NCBI GenBank assembly: GCA_947359465.1
Contig: OX375874.1
Span: 94,024,172 to 94,088,171, forward strand
Source of the DNA: Metellina segmentata
Lineage: Eukaryota; Arthropoda; Arachnida; Araneae; Tetragnathidae
Direction: 5' to 3'
Length of the DNA: 64,000 bases
A model generated the notes under the pieces. It saw only the letters and a program-made list of their open reading frames with translations, searched no databases and was not told where the DNA came from. Positions 27,701-34,665 of this stretch are shown here, piece after piece (positions within the stretch are counted from its first letter, which is position 1; every line of letters begins with the position of its first letter). The position numbers were made by a program, and so were the translations under genes.

Positions 27701-30700
27701 TGCTTGCGACTGACTAAAAACAAATTGAACGATTAATGAACTAACATGAATATGACAATCTTCAAGTAATCTTCGCATAAGACGTTGGCATATAATTAAA
27801 TTGTTGTGAGTTTCGAACTACCATAAAAGCTAAGTAACCCTTACGTACAGTGTTTGGAAGCCACTGAATCTTCAGCAAATTTTTGGATGGAAGGTCATTT
27901 TCATTCGACTTACCAAAGTACAGCTGTGAGGAAAGTTAAATCACTGAAAATCCGTACATAGGTTGTTAATTAACGTCGCACTGGTGCAACACAATGTGCT
28001 ATTGGCGACGGTATGGGATCAATTCTGAAGGGAAAGATCCAAGGACAACACCTCGTAGTTTTGAAACCAAGGTCAGATGATGCTCTGGAAATCGGCAAGA
28101 CGGGGTAATTGGGTGGAGTGGTAGCATCCGATACGTTAGGCCGCCAAAGCGATTGTTTACGCCAAATCAAGATGGCGGCCGATGTAAGCAATTCCAAGAT
28201 GGCCGCCATATACAACGTGAACCTTTGCATACAGTGCATAAATAATAATAATAATTTGTTTAAAAATTAAGAAAAAAGCAATATAAATTTCACTTGAAAA
28301 TTTTCTAATATTTCAGTCTGGTTTTCTCCGAACATGTACGCAATTTTGCGTCCATTTCATCCTAGTTTTGTCACTTAAAAAAAAAAAATTAAAAAAAAAA
28401 AATTTATAATTGTTAAAAAAATAATAATAAAAAAAAAACCGCGATTTATTTAAAACATCCGGATTTTTATCAATTTTGAATTAGAAACTTTGCAATGCAT
28501 AGAAAATTCAAAACAAGAAATCTTATTTTAATAAGGTAGCTCTTTTCTGTGATCATAATCCACACAAAGGTTTTTGATGAGAAAAAAAAATCTAAAAATT
28601 CTTCTGCTATCTATAAGTGTGAAAAAATATTTTTTCACAATTTTTCTAGCAATTAGCATTATGTGAGCAACTCAATGGGGATATTCCAGGTTATAGAGCC
28701 ATATATGGAAAAGCAAGACAAATATTTTTATTGTAACGACTTTACAAGAGAAAATTGTTTTTTAGAGAAGTCAAAGCGTATTGTGCTTAAGGTTTCAATG
28801 CGTTTAAACCAGTATACCGGGAGAAATTTGTTTGTAGATAAGTCACAGCGTATAACGCGCGATACCCGCCTGCCGGCTACCTCGCCGCCCCTCCGGGGCC
28901 GGCGAGGACCTTTCACCGTTGGCTTCCATGCGTATAAGTCACCGTATTGGGTGCCCACCCAAGCATAGTCCAGTGTTTGTAATATAACCAAAAGCTAAAC
29001 AAAAATCAAACTTACCCTCATAGCCGGGTCCTTGAAATTCTGACTATGGTTAACAGTCATATGCTCGAATCGATAACCCTTGAACTCTTTGTCCTTCGGG
29101 TATTAATACCAGCATATGACTTCCAATAGTCAGAAATTTTTGTAGTTCCTTGCAAAATTCAGCTCTGAATTACCTCAGCCAAAACTTTCTGGTTCCTATT
29201 TTTCACCTCAACCATAAAACATTTATCCGTTCCTCGTTTAAGTCCTCCAAACACCCATTTACCCTCCAATTTCCTACTCCTGTTATACTTTCTTTTGCAA
29301 CTTTTGTCCTAGCTTTCTACATTTCCACTCCTACCTATCACCAGCATCCTTTCTCAATGTTAAAATCATATCATTCTCACATGAAAGACATTTCACCCTC
29401 TTCCGAATCAAGCTACTACATGTTTGCAAAAAAAAAAAAAAAAAAAAAAAACATTTTCTAACGTTTGATAACACTATCCACTGCTATATCAAATCAACTA
29501 AGGGGAAATGAGCAACCAAAAGGGGAAAAAAATTCTAAATTCCAATCTGCAATTTCAAAAATCAAATTTAATCCAAATTTTTTTTCGAAATTTTAATTGA
29601 AATTTAAATAAAGTGACAAATTTAAAAAATTGTAACTTACAATCTGCTTTCCAAACTTATCCTAAAAATTTTGAAAATTAATAAAACAAGTCGATTTTAT
29701 AAATCAAGAGCAAAATTCATATGCACCCAACAATTTCAAAGACTGTCTAAATTTTAATTCCGTTCTACATTAAAAATAAAAGTGGAAAAGCGTATTTTCT
29801 TCCTTAACCAATCATGAGACCCGTTTATTATCGTCAGGAGAAAATATCTAGGGTTGCCTTAAAACTAAGAAAAGCGCGTAAACGGGAAGGTTACCACAAT
29901 TGGCAATACATCGCTCGAAAGTTGTAACGTATCGGATACTACATACCATCCCACCGTACTCGGCTGTTTTACAACTATCACACGTGTTTAACAACTATCC
30001 CTGAAAGTAGGGGTAATTGTAAACAACGTTTTTCCTTGTGATATTGAATATTAAACAAGTGACAGCATGAGCAGTAGTCATGGCTGTAGAAGAAACTCCA
30101 ATGGTATTTTTAACCTTCTAATACCGTGTTTACAATAATCCCTTTTTGATCTTTACATTTCCAAAATACTCCCACTTCTTATCCAGCAAAATATAGTGAC
30201 ACTTAAAAATTTCATTGATCATGAGGTGAACTTCTAGGAATACATAAGAATAAATTATTCAAACATTTACTGAACAAAGAATGTATTAAGTGTAATAACA
30301 GAAAATTACAATTAAAAAAAAACAAAAAAACTAAAAATTGAAAAATACAATCTTAGGTACAAAAAAAAAACGCACATTTCATTTCTTACACATTAACAGT
30401 GCCCTCAAATTGAAAAATTTTCTTCACGGCCTTCTTTGCAGCAGGTTGGAGTAGGTAAAATTGCTTTGACATGATCTTTGGTAACACAGATTAGTCTTTT
30501 TCAACCACAGCGAATTTAGTCTATGCATTATCGATGCATTTGAGTCCGATGATCTTAAACTCCTCTTCTGAAACGACATCCACCGTTCACATATACGAAA
30601 ATGGGTTTTCTTTCTCTTTTTTCCACCTCAACATCTACAAGCAGAAACGTAGTCGTTTCAATGTCTTCCATGAATGAATTCAAAATATTTAACGTCCCCT

Positions 30701-33003
30701 ACAAGCTAGTCTTCTATATTTTGCTTGAATGTTTGGAGAGCTTCAAACTCTCCACCGTCAATGTTAGTCAATTCTTTCAATAGTTCCTTATCCTCGCTGT
30801 CCTCGAGTTCTGCTTTCCTTTCCATTTGCTTTTTTCTCGATTCCTTGTTTACTCCTGGCTCTTTCACTTTCTTCTCACTCGGCTTCCTTTTGTACTTTTC
30901 CTCTTCTGCCTCCTTCAAGCATGACCGTACTTGGTCAGTAGTAAGAAATTCATATGTGTGACGTTTTAGTAAATCAGTCTTCCTGCTCTCCCAGAACACA
31001 AAAAACGCAATAAAATGAAATTCAAAGCACTAAATATGATTAAAAACAAAATTACACGGAAAAACACATTGGCTTTCCATCCAAATTGAACGATAACTAT
31101 TGGCAAAGTTATGTTTACAATTACCCCGTCCCTTGAAAAATATCGGGTAATTGTAAACATTCAACTGTAGGTGTATTAAAGTTCCCAGAACTAAAAGTCA
31201 ATGATTTTTTGTTCGATAGAAACATAACTGACCGTAGTAACAAATAGGAACAACATACTTTTCAATATATTATGGAGGACAGCAGAAAATGCAGCACACA
31301 ACAACTTTAAAACCCAAACGTTTCAATCACAAATTTTTCAACTAAACAGATAGCTATCAGCTGTGGTTCAAAGAAATACGAGATCACCATATTACATCCA
31401 CAGGGTTGCCAGTTTTCATATTTCACAACTTTTTAGTTTCTCGTAATCCTAAGTGGGCAATTGTATAGCTTGTTTACAATTACCTCGCCTAACCTTAGTG
31501 AAGATATAATTGTGATGATAAATGCAAATCTCAATGTATAACAGCGAAAATTTTTGATCGTATGTATTATCAGTCCTCAGGTACCCGACGCTGGTATAGT
31601 ATATAACGCATATACTATAACGTTATAACGTATATAACGACGCATATAAAGATGCAGATCTTATTAGATCTAATTATTTTTTTCACTTGTTTCACTCGAT
31701 TTTTTCCTTGACAAATCACTTTTCAATCAGGTGTTATTTTCCAAGATCTGATACTTGTAAATAACATCAATGAATAATAGATCTAATTGTTTCAGCTTTA
31801 TGACGATTATGTTTGAAGTATAGATTATATATGTACGTAAAAGTTCAGTTTAATTTACATGTGATTAATAACTGAATATCTTATTTTCGGGCTTTGTCAA
31901 TTTAAAGCAGGTATTTGAGATCTACCTTGTTCAATCCCGCTAAAAATAAAGTTAATCTAAATTAGACTAATTAGTAGTTTCGAGATTAAGGAAGATATGA
32001 AATTATGAAACATTTCATTCGATTCATAAGAGATTGACCGTTTCTACTCACAATAGCATAATTAGTAGATGCTAGTATTGTTTTGATCTTTATCTGAACT
32101 CTCTTTAAAGTTACAATGTTTTATAACCCATTTTTTAAGATAAAAAGGAATATAATTTTGTAAAAATAAAACATCCGTGTGTGACAATGATCAGATCATT
32201 CCACAACAAAAAATATTTTTTATAATATTTTTATTTAAGCGCAATTTATTTAATTTCCCTATTTCATTCTAATCAATGACTATAAATTAAATACTTGACT
32301 GTTTATGCAATATTTACTTGTTTAGTTTCTAAAGTTTAAAAAGGAAATGACATTGACATTTTAACTTTTCCTAAGCATTCGTCATCATTAAGTTTGGTAA
32401 AGCATCTCAATCAAAACATGTGCATTTATGTTTGTTCCTCTATGAAAGATTACATTTATTTGGATGGATTGGATTTTGGAGTTTTATATGACCCCAAGCA
32501 TTTACTTGAATGAGTTAAAGTTTAAACCTTTGAAATACTGTTGCGATAACAATACTGTAACGATATTTAGAAATATATCAAATAATAAGTAATATTAAAT
32601 ACAATTTATGAAATATTTATTTTATCGATTACGATTGGAAATTCGGCTCCAAATAAAAATGAGCACGAACATTTCAATAGCATGTCCATGTCCAAAAGCA
32701 TTTTTGATCAAATACTCATAATATATATTTTAAGGATTTTTATTTTATACACTTTCCATCTATAAATTTCCAAAATATTTTACTTGTCTATACAATATGG
32801 CTTCTATACCACGCATCTTGGAAAACTAGTATTTATTCCAATGTTTACATTCGTGCATGAAAATATTTGGCACTATTGATAAAGTAAAGCAATATTGATA
32901 TTTTAAAACTTCGATTACATTAAACAGATGAACTTCCCTTATAGCTCTTCGAATTAAAGTACTTGTACATAGAATTTTTTTACCTACCGTTTTGAAGTTT
33001 CAT
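638..33003 (-). CDS. Grip: Grip orthologue: multi-PDZ glutamate receptor-interacting protein (whole gene model, 14 exons)
   Basis: GRIP proteins are cytoplasmic scaffolds whose PDZ domains bind C-terminal tails of membrane receptors; vertebrate GRIP1/2 bind AMPA receptor GluA2, and fly Grip acts in muscle guidance. Fourteen exons, joined in descending order, have matching phases at every junction and total 3492 bp (1163 aa plus TAA), close to the length of vertebrate GRIP1. Domains at approximate residues: PDZ1 13-97, PDZ2 112-197, PDZ3 207-290, linker 306-843, PDZ4 846-926, PDZ5 935-1022, last PDZ (equivalent to PDZ7) 1075-1160. Diagnostic matches include RPGGPAD in PDZ2 and an EFDVAEPEI-GTFDV junction between PDZ4 and PDZ5, as in GRIP1. 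The PDZ6 equivalent is not found. The family assignment is secure; the first exon, the second GC donor and the exon 12-13 join are inferences. Confidence 0.9.
752..1617. other. Grip intron 13, unique AT-rich part
   Basis: No exon, repeat or RNA recognised; ORFs here are short, AT-driven and use non-ATG starts. Confidence 0.5.
1618..2060 (-). repeat. SINE with internal tandem duplication of the body
   Basis: Read on the minus strand: a tRNA-like head (gccyggttggaagagtaac; B-box-like gggtttcgag) near 2050, then a body in which ~120 bp (gatgacgaggtcat ... catcatcccc) is duplicated in tandem. Confidence 0.7.
2123..2418 (-). CDS. Grip: Grip exon 13 (acidic linker plus first part of the last PDZ)
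   Basis: Acceptor gtttttccag, donor GAA|gtaagt; 296 bp, phase 1 in and 0 out. It encodes an acidic stretch (DEELETDIEYES), then DHELTLFRDPIHKDFGFLVG, then VYITGIKPGGPADI and KKNDRILE. DFGF plus VxxIxPxGPxD matches vertebrate PDZ7 (EDFGFSV ... VKNIRPAGPGD), so this is the PDZ7 equivalent. Confidence 0.92.
2680..2887 (-). other. Orphan open frame behind a splice acceptor
   Basis: A good acceptor (cttgttttcag) is followed by 68 open codons (MSSTYDPKNWDTG..., FYRACVFELTQ). Its phase does not fit between Grip exons 12 and 13. It may be an alternative exon, part of another transcript, or chance. Confidence 0.25.
3465..3625 (-). repeat. Degenerate relics of the 38-bp repeat
   Basis: Several diverged units containing tgctaat..., tctcgtcatcaagat, read best on the minus strand as atcttgatgacgaga...aaaatt. 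They match the unit of the 58468-59372 array. Confidence 0.5.
4161..4403. mobile_element. 243-bp MITE, copy 1
   Basis: Imperfect ~40-bp terminal inverted repeats start tctgtgctc and include caaaatgtt(a/t)taagtcacttt. A second copy of identical length is at 34195-34437. No coding capacity. Confidence 0.75.
4504..4662 (-). mobile_element. TIR-minisatellite element, inverted copy
   Basis: Minus-strand reading starts ttaaccttgactgcgg and ends cgttgtctaaaggttaa, with two internal units. It shares its end bases with the next element in head-to-head arrangement. Confidence 0.65.
4659..4866 (+). mobile_element. TIR-minisatellite element, direct copy
   Basis: Starts ttaaccttttgactacggc and ends ccgtagtctaaaggttaa. 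About three internal units carry the motif gcgcgattnntataactttcaaggtacaactg (split here by substitutions). Head-to-head with 4504-4662. Confidence 0.7.
5235..5429 (-). CDS. Grip: Grip exon 12 (second half of PDZ5)
   Basis: Acceptor cccttccag; 195 bp to donor AAAG|gtacga (phase 1), which joins exon 13 in frame. It encodes FRKAAPLVVKGVVKGSAAHR, then SGLLFPGDEILFTN and ELVIFTVRREPNK. VKGSAAHRSG matches the PDZ5 motif IKKGSVAHRTG of vertebrate GRIP. A second, stronger-looking donor, GTT|gtaagc at 5221, would give phase 0 and does not fit exon 13; it could serve an alternative isoform. Confidence 0.85.
5626..5755 (+). repeat. SINE body fragment
   Basis: aattaacgtcgtactagagc, cgggctatcgacgatgg, aagggaaaaatccaa, gaaccacggt: body motifs only, no head. 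Confidence 0.7.
5756..6610. other. Grip intron 11, remainder
   Basis: AT-rich unique sequence; nothing recognised. Confidence 0.5.
6611..6828 (-). CDS. Grip: Grip exon 11 (end of PDZ4, start of PDZ5); probable GC donor
   Basis: Acceptor atttccag; 218 bp, phase 2 in and 1 out. It encodes CGILLKGDRVLEINSRNLVG, the helix GPKIETVMKEAFAA, then LKVEFDVAEPEIKFGTFDVR and KPGLEFK. The same exon layout and the EFDVAE...GTF string occur in vertebrate GRIP. The GT at CAC|gtttat is out of phase with exon 12; AAAG|gcacgt restores phase. The PDZ5 loop (PGLEFK) is atypical. Confidence 0.9.
7430..7876. mobile_element. GC-rich TIR element in Grip intron 10
   Basis: Ends carry long inverted repeats: left ggtgcacacatccgatttct then a self-complementary ggtgccgctgcggcacc; right the inverse (gcggcgccgc ... 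aatcggattgtgtgtgcacc). About 450 bp, no coding capacity, with far higher GC at the ends than in the AT-rich middle. Confidence 0.7.
8373..8511 (-). CDS. Grip: Grip exon 10 (first half of PDZ4)
   Basis: Acceptor ttttttcag, donor AA|gtaagt; 139 bp, phase 1 in and 2 out. It encodes STTTVIKLINDGSGFGLNFE, then GPVITAVHPQSAAHK. GFGLNF is the carboxylate loop (vertebrate PDZ4 GFGIQL). Confidence 0.9.
8512..9779. other. Grip intron 9, unique part
   Basis: AT-rich, with a fragment of the dispersed 'ttttatggtgcaagg' repeat near 8610. The 99- and 74-codon plus-strand ORFs have no recognisable features. Confidence 0.5.
9790..10035 (-). repeat. SINE fragment adjoining the 26-bp satellite
   Basis: Body motifs (gatcttaggag, gagctggcaccccat, cacgccaatg, gacggtctttggttgg) and a degraded tRNA-like head at the high-coordinate side. 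Confidence 0.65.
10085..11165. repeat. 26-bp satellite, about 40 units
   Basis: Unit ttccagatgtaatggataat plus acagaa, each containing GAATTC. Variants alternate gtaatg/gcaatg and gataat/gataaa/gatgat in blocks, suggesting larger duplications. Edge units are diverged (agctgaactgg). On the minus strand no unit frame contains a stop, so all three frames stay open for hundreds of codons (376, 315 and 245). It lies in the intron directly after the giant Grip exon. Confidence 0.95.
11267..12880 (-). CDS. Grip: Grip exon 9 (giant linker exon between PDZ3 and PDZ4)
   Basis: A single 1614-bp exon, acceptor tttttttcag, donor A|gtaagt, phase 1 in and 1 out, open throughout. It encodes about 538 residues, mostly polar Ser/Thr/Asn-rich linker, as expected between PDZ3 and PDZ4 of GRIP but with little recognisable conservation. 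The exception is a central segment at about 11933-12208 (residues ~531-621). It is predicted helical (DLTEINLKQF, VDELMARLDAVELD, KILLLLSF, MRYVIHMLAENLVKLK) and carries two cysteine clusters, CWECRKSC and CDDCKRPWC. The exon is GC-richer than its flanks. The 26-bp satellite lies immediately downstream in the next intron. Confidence 0.88.
12881..13835. other. Grip intron 8
   Basis: AT-rich; no exon or repeat recognised. Confidence 0.5.
13836..14008 (-). CDS. Grip: Grip exon 8 (second half of PDZ3)
   Basis: Acceptor ttacag, donor ACCA|gtaata; 173 bp, phase 2 in and 1 out. It encodes CGAFHVGDVILRINDIDTAL, the helix SKANSLLQRFRK and strand GKLVFIPYMGG. The CGA-hVGD start matches vertebrate PDZ3 (CGALHVGD). 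The frame runs a few codons past the donor to a stop, so a short read-through isoform cannot be excluded. Confidence 0.9.
14420..14600 (+). repeat. Dispersed 'ttttatggcgcaaaggc' repeat
   Basis: Contains ttcatggcgcaaaggctata, ttgccaagctgcc and aatggacatacacaacgaa. Related pieces occur near 5455, 7030, 8605, 24812, 53236 and 56715. Confidence 0.6.
14913..15051 (-). CDS. Grip: Grip exon 7 (first half of PDZ3)
   Basis: Acceptor tattcag, donor AG|gtttgt; 139 bp, phase 1 in and 2 out. It encodes TTEIEIDCPDTNLGIVLGSS and then CKIFIQEIRQGSLAQR. LGIVL is the carboxylate loop (vertebrate PDZ3 has LGVAL). It continues in phase into exon 8. Confidence 0.9.
15591..15733 (-). CDS. Grip: Grip exon 6 (second half of PDZ2)
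   Basis: Acceptor tgaacag, donor G|gtaaga; 143 bp, phase 2 in and 1 out. It encodes EKRLKDGDRLLKIDDQSLSW, then LSLQDVSNILRKKEKATFLIEYNAGIV. GDRLLKIDD and the following helix match the second half of PDZ2 in GRIP. Confidence 0.92.
16358..19110 (+). mobile_element. Decayed hAT-superfamily transposon (ZBED/GTF2IRD2-like)
   Basis: The left end at 16358 reads cagggatggcgaacctatga, typical of hAT termini. Plus-strand coding relics follow from about 17790, broken by many stops and frameshifts: HYIF...DEKKN, SIALDESNDVNGYAQLTVFA, INARGLNKRKFAQLLEE, NNVRWLSSGQALNRF, and DWLNDFMFLCDITQHFNELN. These match the C-terminal half of vertebrate/insect ZBED-like hAT transposases (VRWLSRG...; DITQHLNELN). The right terminus was not found; a SINE fragment begins at 19105. 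It sits in Grip intron 5. Confidence 0.85.
19105..19215 (+). repeat. SINE body fragment
   Basis: ttgaaccacggagtcatctg, gagctggttccccgttct, cttccacaacaagccaac: diverged body motifs. Confidence 0.6.
19304..19466 (-). CDS. Grip: Grip exon 5 (first half of PDZ2); 3' junction uses a GC donor
   Basis: Acceptor tgtatag; 163 bp, phase 1 in and 2 out. It encodes MSLNFKKESGSFGFILRK, then an acidic loop, then YPTITNIRPGGPADK. SFGF is the carboxylate loop, and IRPGGPAD is nearly identical to GRIP1 PDZ2. The only GT nearby gives the wrong phase, whereas ACAA|gcaagt joins exon 6 exactly (PGGPADK-EKRLKDGDRLL). Confidence 0.92.
20598..20743 (-). CDS. Grip: Grip exon 4 (end of PDZ1)
   Basis: Acceptor ttccag, donor T|gtgagt; 146 bp, phase 2 in and 1 out. 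It encodes SHCVAEGDVILSICGEDSKG and the alpha-B helix KDVRRRLKEAG, ending ELKLEYEIREA. AEGDVILSICG is the canonical PDZ GD-x-I-L-x-I/V-N strand. Confidence 0.92.
21275..22368. mobile_element. 1094-bp TIR element inserted in a satellite (GTAC duplication)
   Basis: Terminal inverted repeats of roughly 200 bp: left agccgt..aagaaaaacgactca, gatcgcaattgc, aacggaaggtagcaatcg; right the inverse. Both ends abut GTAC (21271-21274 and 22369-22372), then satellite-type units on both sides. The interior has no convincing ORF, so it is non-autonomous. Confidence 0.8.
22373..23125. repeat. 23-25-bp satellite with block-wise variants
   Basis: Unit acagtcacgagctaacact followed by ccaaaa (25-bp form, about nine consecutive copies) or agaa (23-bp form). 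The later part has homogeneous runs of gagcga and then aagcta variants, about six each. About 30 units in all. Only about three diverged units (ctaaaactagtctctaggta) lie on the other side of the 1.09-kb element at 21200-21274. Confidence 0.95.
23653..24487 (-). mobile_element. Decayed DDE transposon (Tc1/mariner-like), TA-flanked
   Basis: Inverted ends tacagggtgttctaaaagtt and (inverse) tacagggtgtcttaagagtt are flanked by TA. The minus strand keeps transposase relics: WFQQQVATCHTSYETMG (DDE strand with the WFQQD-A-H motif, Asp replaced), WPPRS...LTFFLW, YLKNKVYEDNHQTIGDLKIA and TPSILKRVSKNMRNRL. Stops and frameshifts throughout; inactive. Confidence 0.85.
25098..25161 (-). CDS. Grip: Grip exon 3 (middle of PDZ1)
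   Basis: Acceptor gaatag, donor AG|gtgagta; 64 bp, phase 1 in and 2 out. It encodes GSKYGLRPLIKNIKSQSLSH, the beta-C strand and turn of PDZ1 (compare the PRVSNLRQGG segment of vertebrate PDZ1). It is too short to stand out as an ORF and was found by PDZ1 continuity between exons 2 and 4. Confidence 0.85.
25490..25560 (+). repeat. SINE body fragment
   Basis: taggtactttaattagcgtc, gcactgg, cgaactatttggcgac: 5' part of the body. Confidence 0.6.
25990..27434 (+). mobile_element. Decayed mariner transposase with internal deletion, interrupted by a hAT-like element
   Basis: The N-terminal part reads MLFYFKKGKNASPT, then (after the insertion) AVSEATVRRWFVKFKLEIS and PKSTVHDH-LKKIG. The sequence then jumps to the C-terminal end: AETVKQHLDNFLTNKPNDFF, QLPERWQKVIEQNEANVIQ, stop. 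These are the HTH region and the C-terminus of mariner transposases; the catalytic middle is gone. Stops and frameshifts are present. Confidence 0.88.
26074..27031. mobile_element. hAT-like non-autonomous element inside the mariner
   Basis: Ends are ta(a/g)ggatgcgatatcga in inverted orientation. It is flanked by an 8-bp duplication, atatgtac / atatggac (one mismatch). The interior is AT-rich with an internal copy of the terminal motif at about 26288 (tagggttgcgacatcgatg); no transposase. Confidence 0.85.
27642..27713 (-). CDS. Grip: Grip exon 2 (start of PDZ1)
   Basis: Acceptor tttttag, donor G|gtaaat; 72 bp, phase 1 in and 1 out. It encodes SRKHVSYVELERDGKTPIGI followed by SVK. The VELxxDG segment is the first PDZ strand and PIGI is the carboxylate-binding loop (GLGF position), as in GRIP PDZ1. 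Confidence 0.85.
27962..28085 (+). repeat. SINE body fragment
   Basis: ttaattaacgtcgcactgg, tgctattggcgacggtatgg, gatccaaggacaacacctcg, aaggtcagatgatg. Confidence 0.7.
28131..28850. other. Grip intron 1: AT-rich, A-tracts
   Basis: Contains a 28378-28440 A-rich tract. Nothing else recognised. Confidence 0.4.
28855..28965. other. Isolated GC-rich hairpin patch
   Basis: About 110 bp of high GC in AT-rich intron. It holds a strong stem-loop, cctcgccg-cccc-tcc-gggg-ccggcgagg, plus gcctgccggc. Origin unknown. Confidence 0.6.
29030..29145 (-). mobile_element. Possible Merlin/IS1016-type transposase fragment in a hairpin
   Basis: The minus strand reads KDKEFKGYRFEHMTVNHSQN then FKDPAMR. This resembles the T-VNHS-NF-DP motif of ISXO2/Merlin transposases. 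The same stretch is an inverted repeat (ttctgactat...catatgct / agcatatgac...atagtcagaa). Short, so tentative. Confidence 0.45.
30005..31490 (-). mobile_element. Decayed transposon with ggtaattgtaaacaa ends
   Basis: Left ggggtaattgtaaacaacg and right (inverse) gaggtaattgtaaacaagc delimit about 1.5 kb. The minus strand carries a Lys/Glu-rich open stretch at 30706-30999 (TDQVRSCLKEAEEEKYKRKP) and relics downstream (EEEFKIIGLKCIDNA, VLPKIMSKQF). Such charged tails are common at the ends of DDE transposon proteins, but the superfamily is not identified. Confidence 0.5.
31491..32987. other. Grip intron 1, AT-rich remainder
   Basis: Nothing recognised; small ataacg-type repeats near 31590-31650. 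Confidence 0.4.
32988..33003 (-). CDS. Grip: Grip exon 1 (start codon, tentative)
   Basis: Sixteen coding bases (ATG then four codons, MKLQN plus one base) end at a good donor, ACG|gtaggt. The phase (1) matches exon 2, and the ATG has A at -3. The 5' UTR extends upstream to an unknown point. It is the only phase-compatible start exon I saw between exon 2 and the gene 2 stop, but such short matches occur by chance, so an alternative or additional N-terminal exon is possible. Confidence 0.42.
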
Positions 33004-33164
33004 TGTTGACTTGCAAAAAAAATGCAACAAAACCGCTCTGCACGAATTTCAACAGATTACCTTCTCAACGTTGCAATACAGCAAAGCAACATATTTGAAC
33101 GCAAAACCATTCCACATGATGAAAAGTTAAGTTGAGTTGTTTCGAATATTTCCATAGATTAATG

Positions 33165-33300
33165 GACCGTTGCTCAAAATTACGTCGTTGTCCTTGAATC
33201 TCTCTCTCTTAGGGGATTGATCCCAGATCGTCGTCAATAGCCCATTGTGTTGCTCCATTACGACGTTAATCAAATTCCCTACCTACCCCAACTGTGATAC
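33165..33300 (-). repeat. SINE body fragment, minus orientation
   Basis: ctcaaaattacgtcgttgtc, gggattgatcccagatcg, tcgtcaatagcccattgtg, acgacgttaatc. It lies within ~300 bp upstream of the putative Grip start codon. Confidence 0.7.
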
Positions 33301-33504
33301 CGCAGCCCAGTAATCGAAGAATATCTTGCGGTGGGTCGATTTATTCCTCAAATAAAGTTTCAATTACTTTATATAACATTTTAAATTCTAAAAAACAAAC
33401 TTGAATTCACTTAATATTTCGTTCGTCATCTGACTATAGGTAGGTAGTTAATTGACTTTACACAAGATAAACACATGGAATACTGGCTACGGTACGGGTA
33501 TTTG

Positions 33505-33770
33505 GTATTTTGATTAATGTCGCACTGGAGAAATACAACGGGCTATTGGCGACGGTTCTGGATCGATCCCAACTGGAAAGATCCTAGGACGAGAGTCACG
33601 TTGGGTTGGTGTGGAAGTTTGGAGACTGTGGTGCCAGCTCAGGTGTTGTCTCGTCATCTGACAATGGTTCAAAATTACGTGTTGTTATCCTCGTTCCCCT
33701 TAGGAGATTGATCCCGAACCGTCGTCAATAGCCCGTTGTGTTGCTCTAGTATGACGTTAATTAAAATTAC
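33505..33770. repeat. Two SINE fragments in inverted arrangement
   Basis: 33505-33590 is plus orientation (gattaatgtcgcactgg, gggctattggcgacgg). 33590-33770 is minus orientation with the same motifs inverted, ending acgttaattaaaattacc. Confidence 0.75.
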
Positions 33771-33884
33771 CAAACCTTTGCGAGGACAAGAGCTACGAAT
33801 TTTGGGAATTGTTTGTTGCAAAACGTGAACAATTTTACTTATCTATTTAAAAAATACAAATCGTTCATTTCGGTAATGGTAATG

Positions 33885-34065
33885 GTAATCCTAGTTAACG
33901 TCGTACTAGAGCGACACAACGGGCTATTGACGACATCCGGGATCAGTCCCTTAAGGGAAAAATCCGAGGACAGCACCTCGTAATTTTGAGCCACGGTCAG
34001 ATGACGAAGCAACACCTTAGCTGGCACCCCACTCTCCAAACTTCCACACCAAATCCAACGCGTTC
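33885..34065 (+). repeat. SINE body
   Basis: gttaacgtcgtactagagcg, cgggctattgacgacatcc, agggaaaaatccgaggacag, gagccacggtcagatgacga, gctggcaccccactctcc. Confidence 0.8.
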
Positions 34066-34194
34066 ATTTCAGTGACATCTAATTAAAATCAGAATAATTT
34101 TGATAAGGCAGTGCCTCTTTGCCTATTTTTACGAAATATAACAATGGCGATTTTGGGATACACTACTATATATACTATTAAATTGTATTTTATT

Positions 34195-34437
34195 TCTGTG
34201 CTCAGATGTCACATTTTTTTAATTTTTCGTGGTAGCAATTTTAAGATTCAAGACTCAACACGTGGTTCTGTGGTTTATGACTTATTACAATTTTCAACCT
34301 TTGTTTTCTCATAAACTGAAAGAGAAAGACTTACGACATTTTATCACCTTCTAAACATTAACAAACCCAGACTCCAGGATGGGACTTACTCAATTTTTTG
34401 GGAAAAGTGACATAACATTTTGCCAACTGAGCACAGA
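34195..34437. mobile_element. 243-bp MITE, copy 2
   Basis: Same ends (tctgtgctcagatgtcaca ... ctgagcacaga) and same interior (ttaagattcaaga, ggttctg, cataaactgaaag, atgggactta) as the copy at 4161-4403, with scattered substitutions. Confidence 0.75.
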
Positions 34438-34665
34438 ATCATTGTGTTGGTTCACTACAATACGAATTTAATAGTGGGGGAATTTCATGGATGGCTACCA
34501 CTAGTTGATATACTGTCGATTGCTCGAGACCGTGAGGTCTGTACAAGGATCACGGGTGTTCTTCCACATGCGTGGTCATGCAACAGATAACAGGAACGTG
34601 GACTGACCCTGTATATATTTTAGAAGCCGATGTGAGGTGCTGAGTGAATAGAAGGCCGAATTGCA

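Noticed and set aside
28728..28991. 87-codon minus-strand ORF across the GC-rich patch
   Set aside because: No supported start or splice sites, and the flanks are A/T-driven; kept only as a compositional anomaly.
30706..30999. Lys/Glu-rich 97-codon ORF as a possible Grip N-terminal or coiled-coil exon
   Set aside because: Bounded by transposon-like ends, no phase-compatible splice sites to Grip exon 2, and resembles transposon-protein tails.
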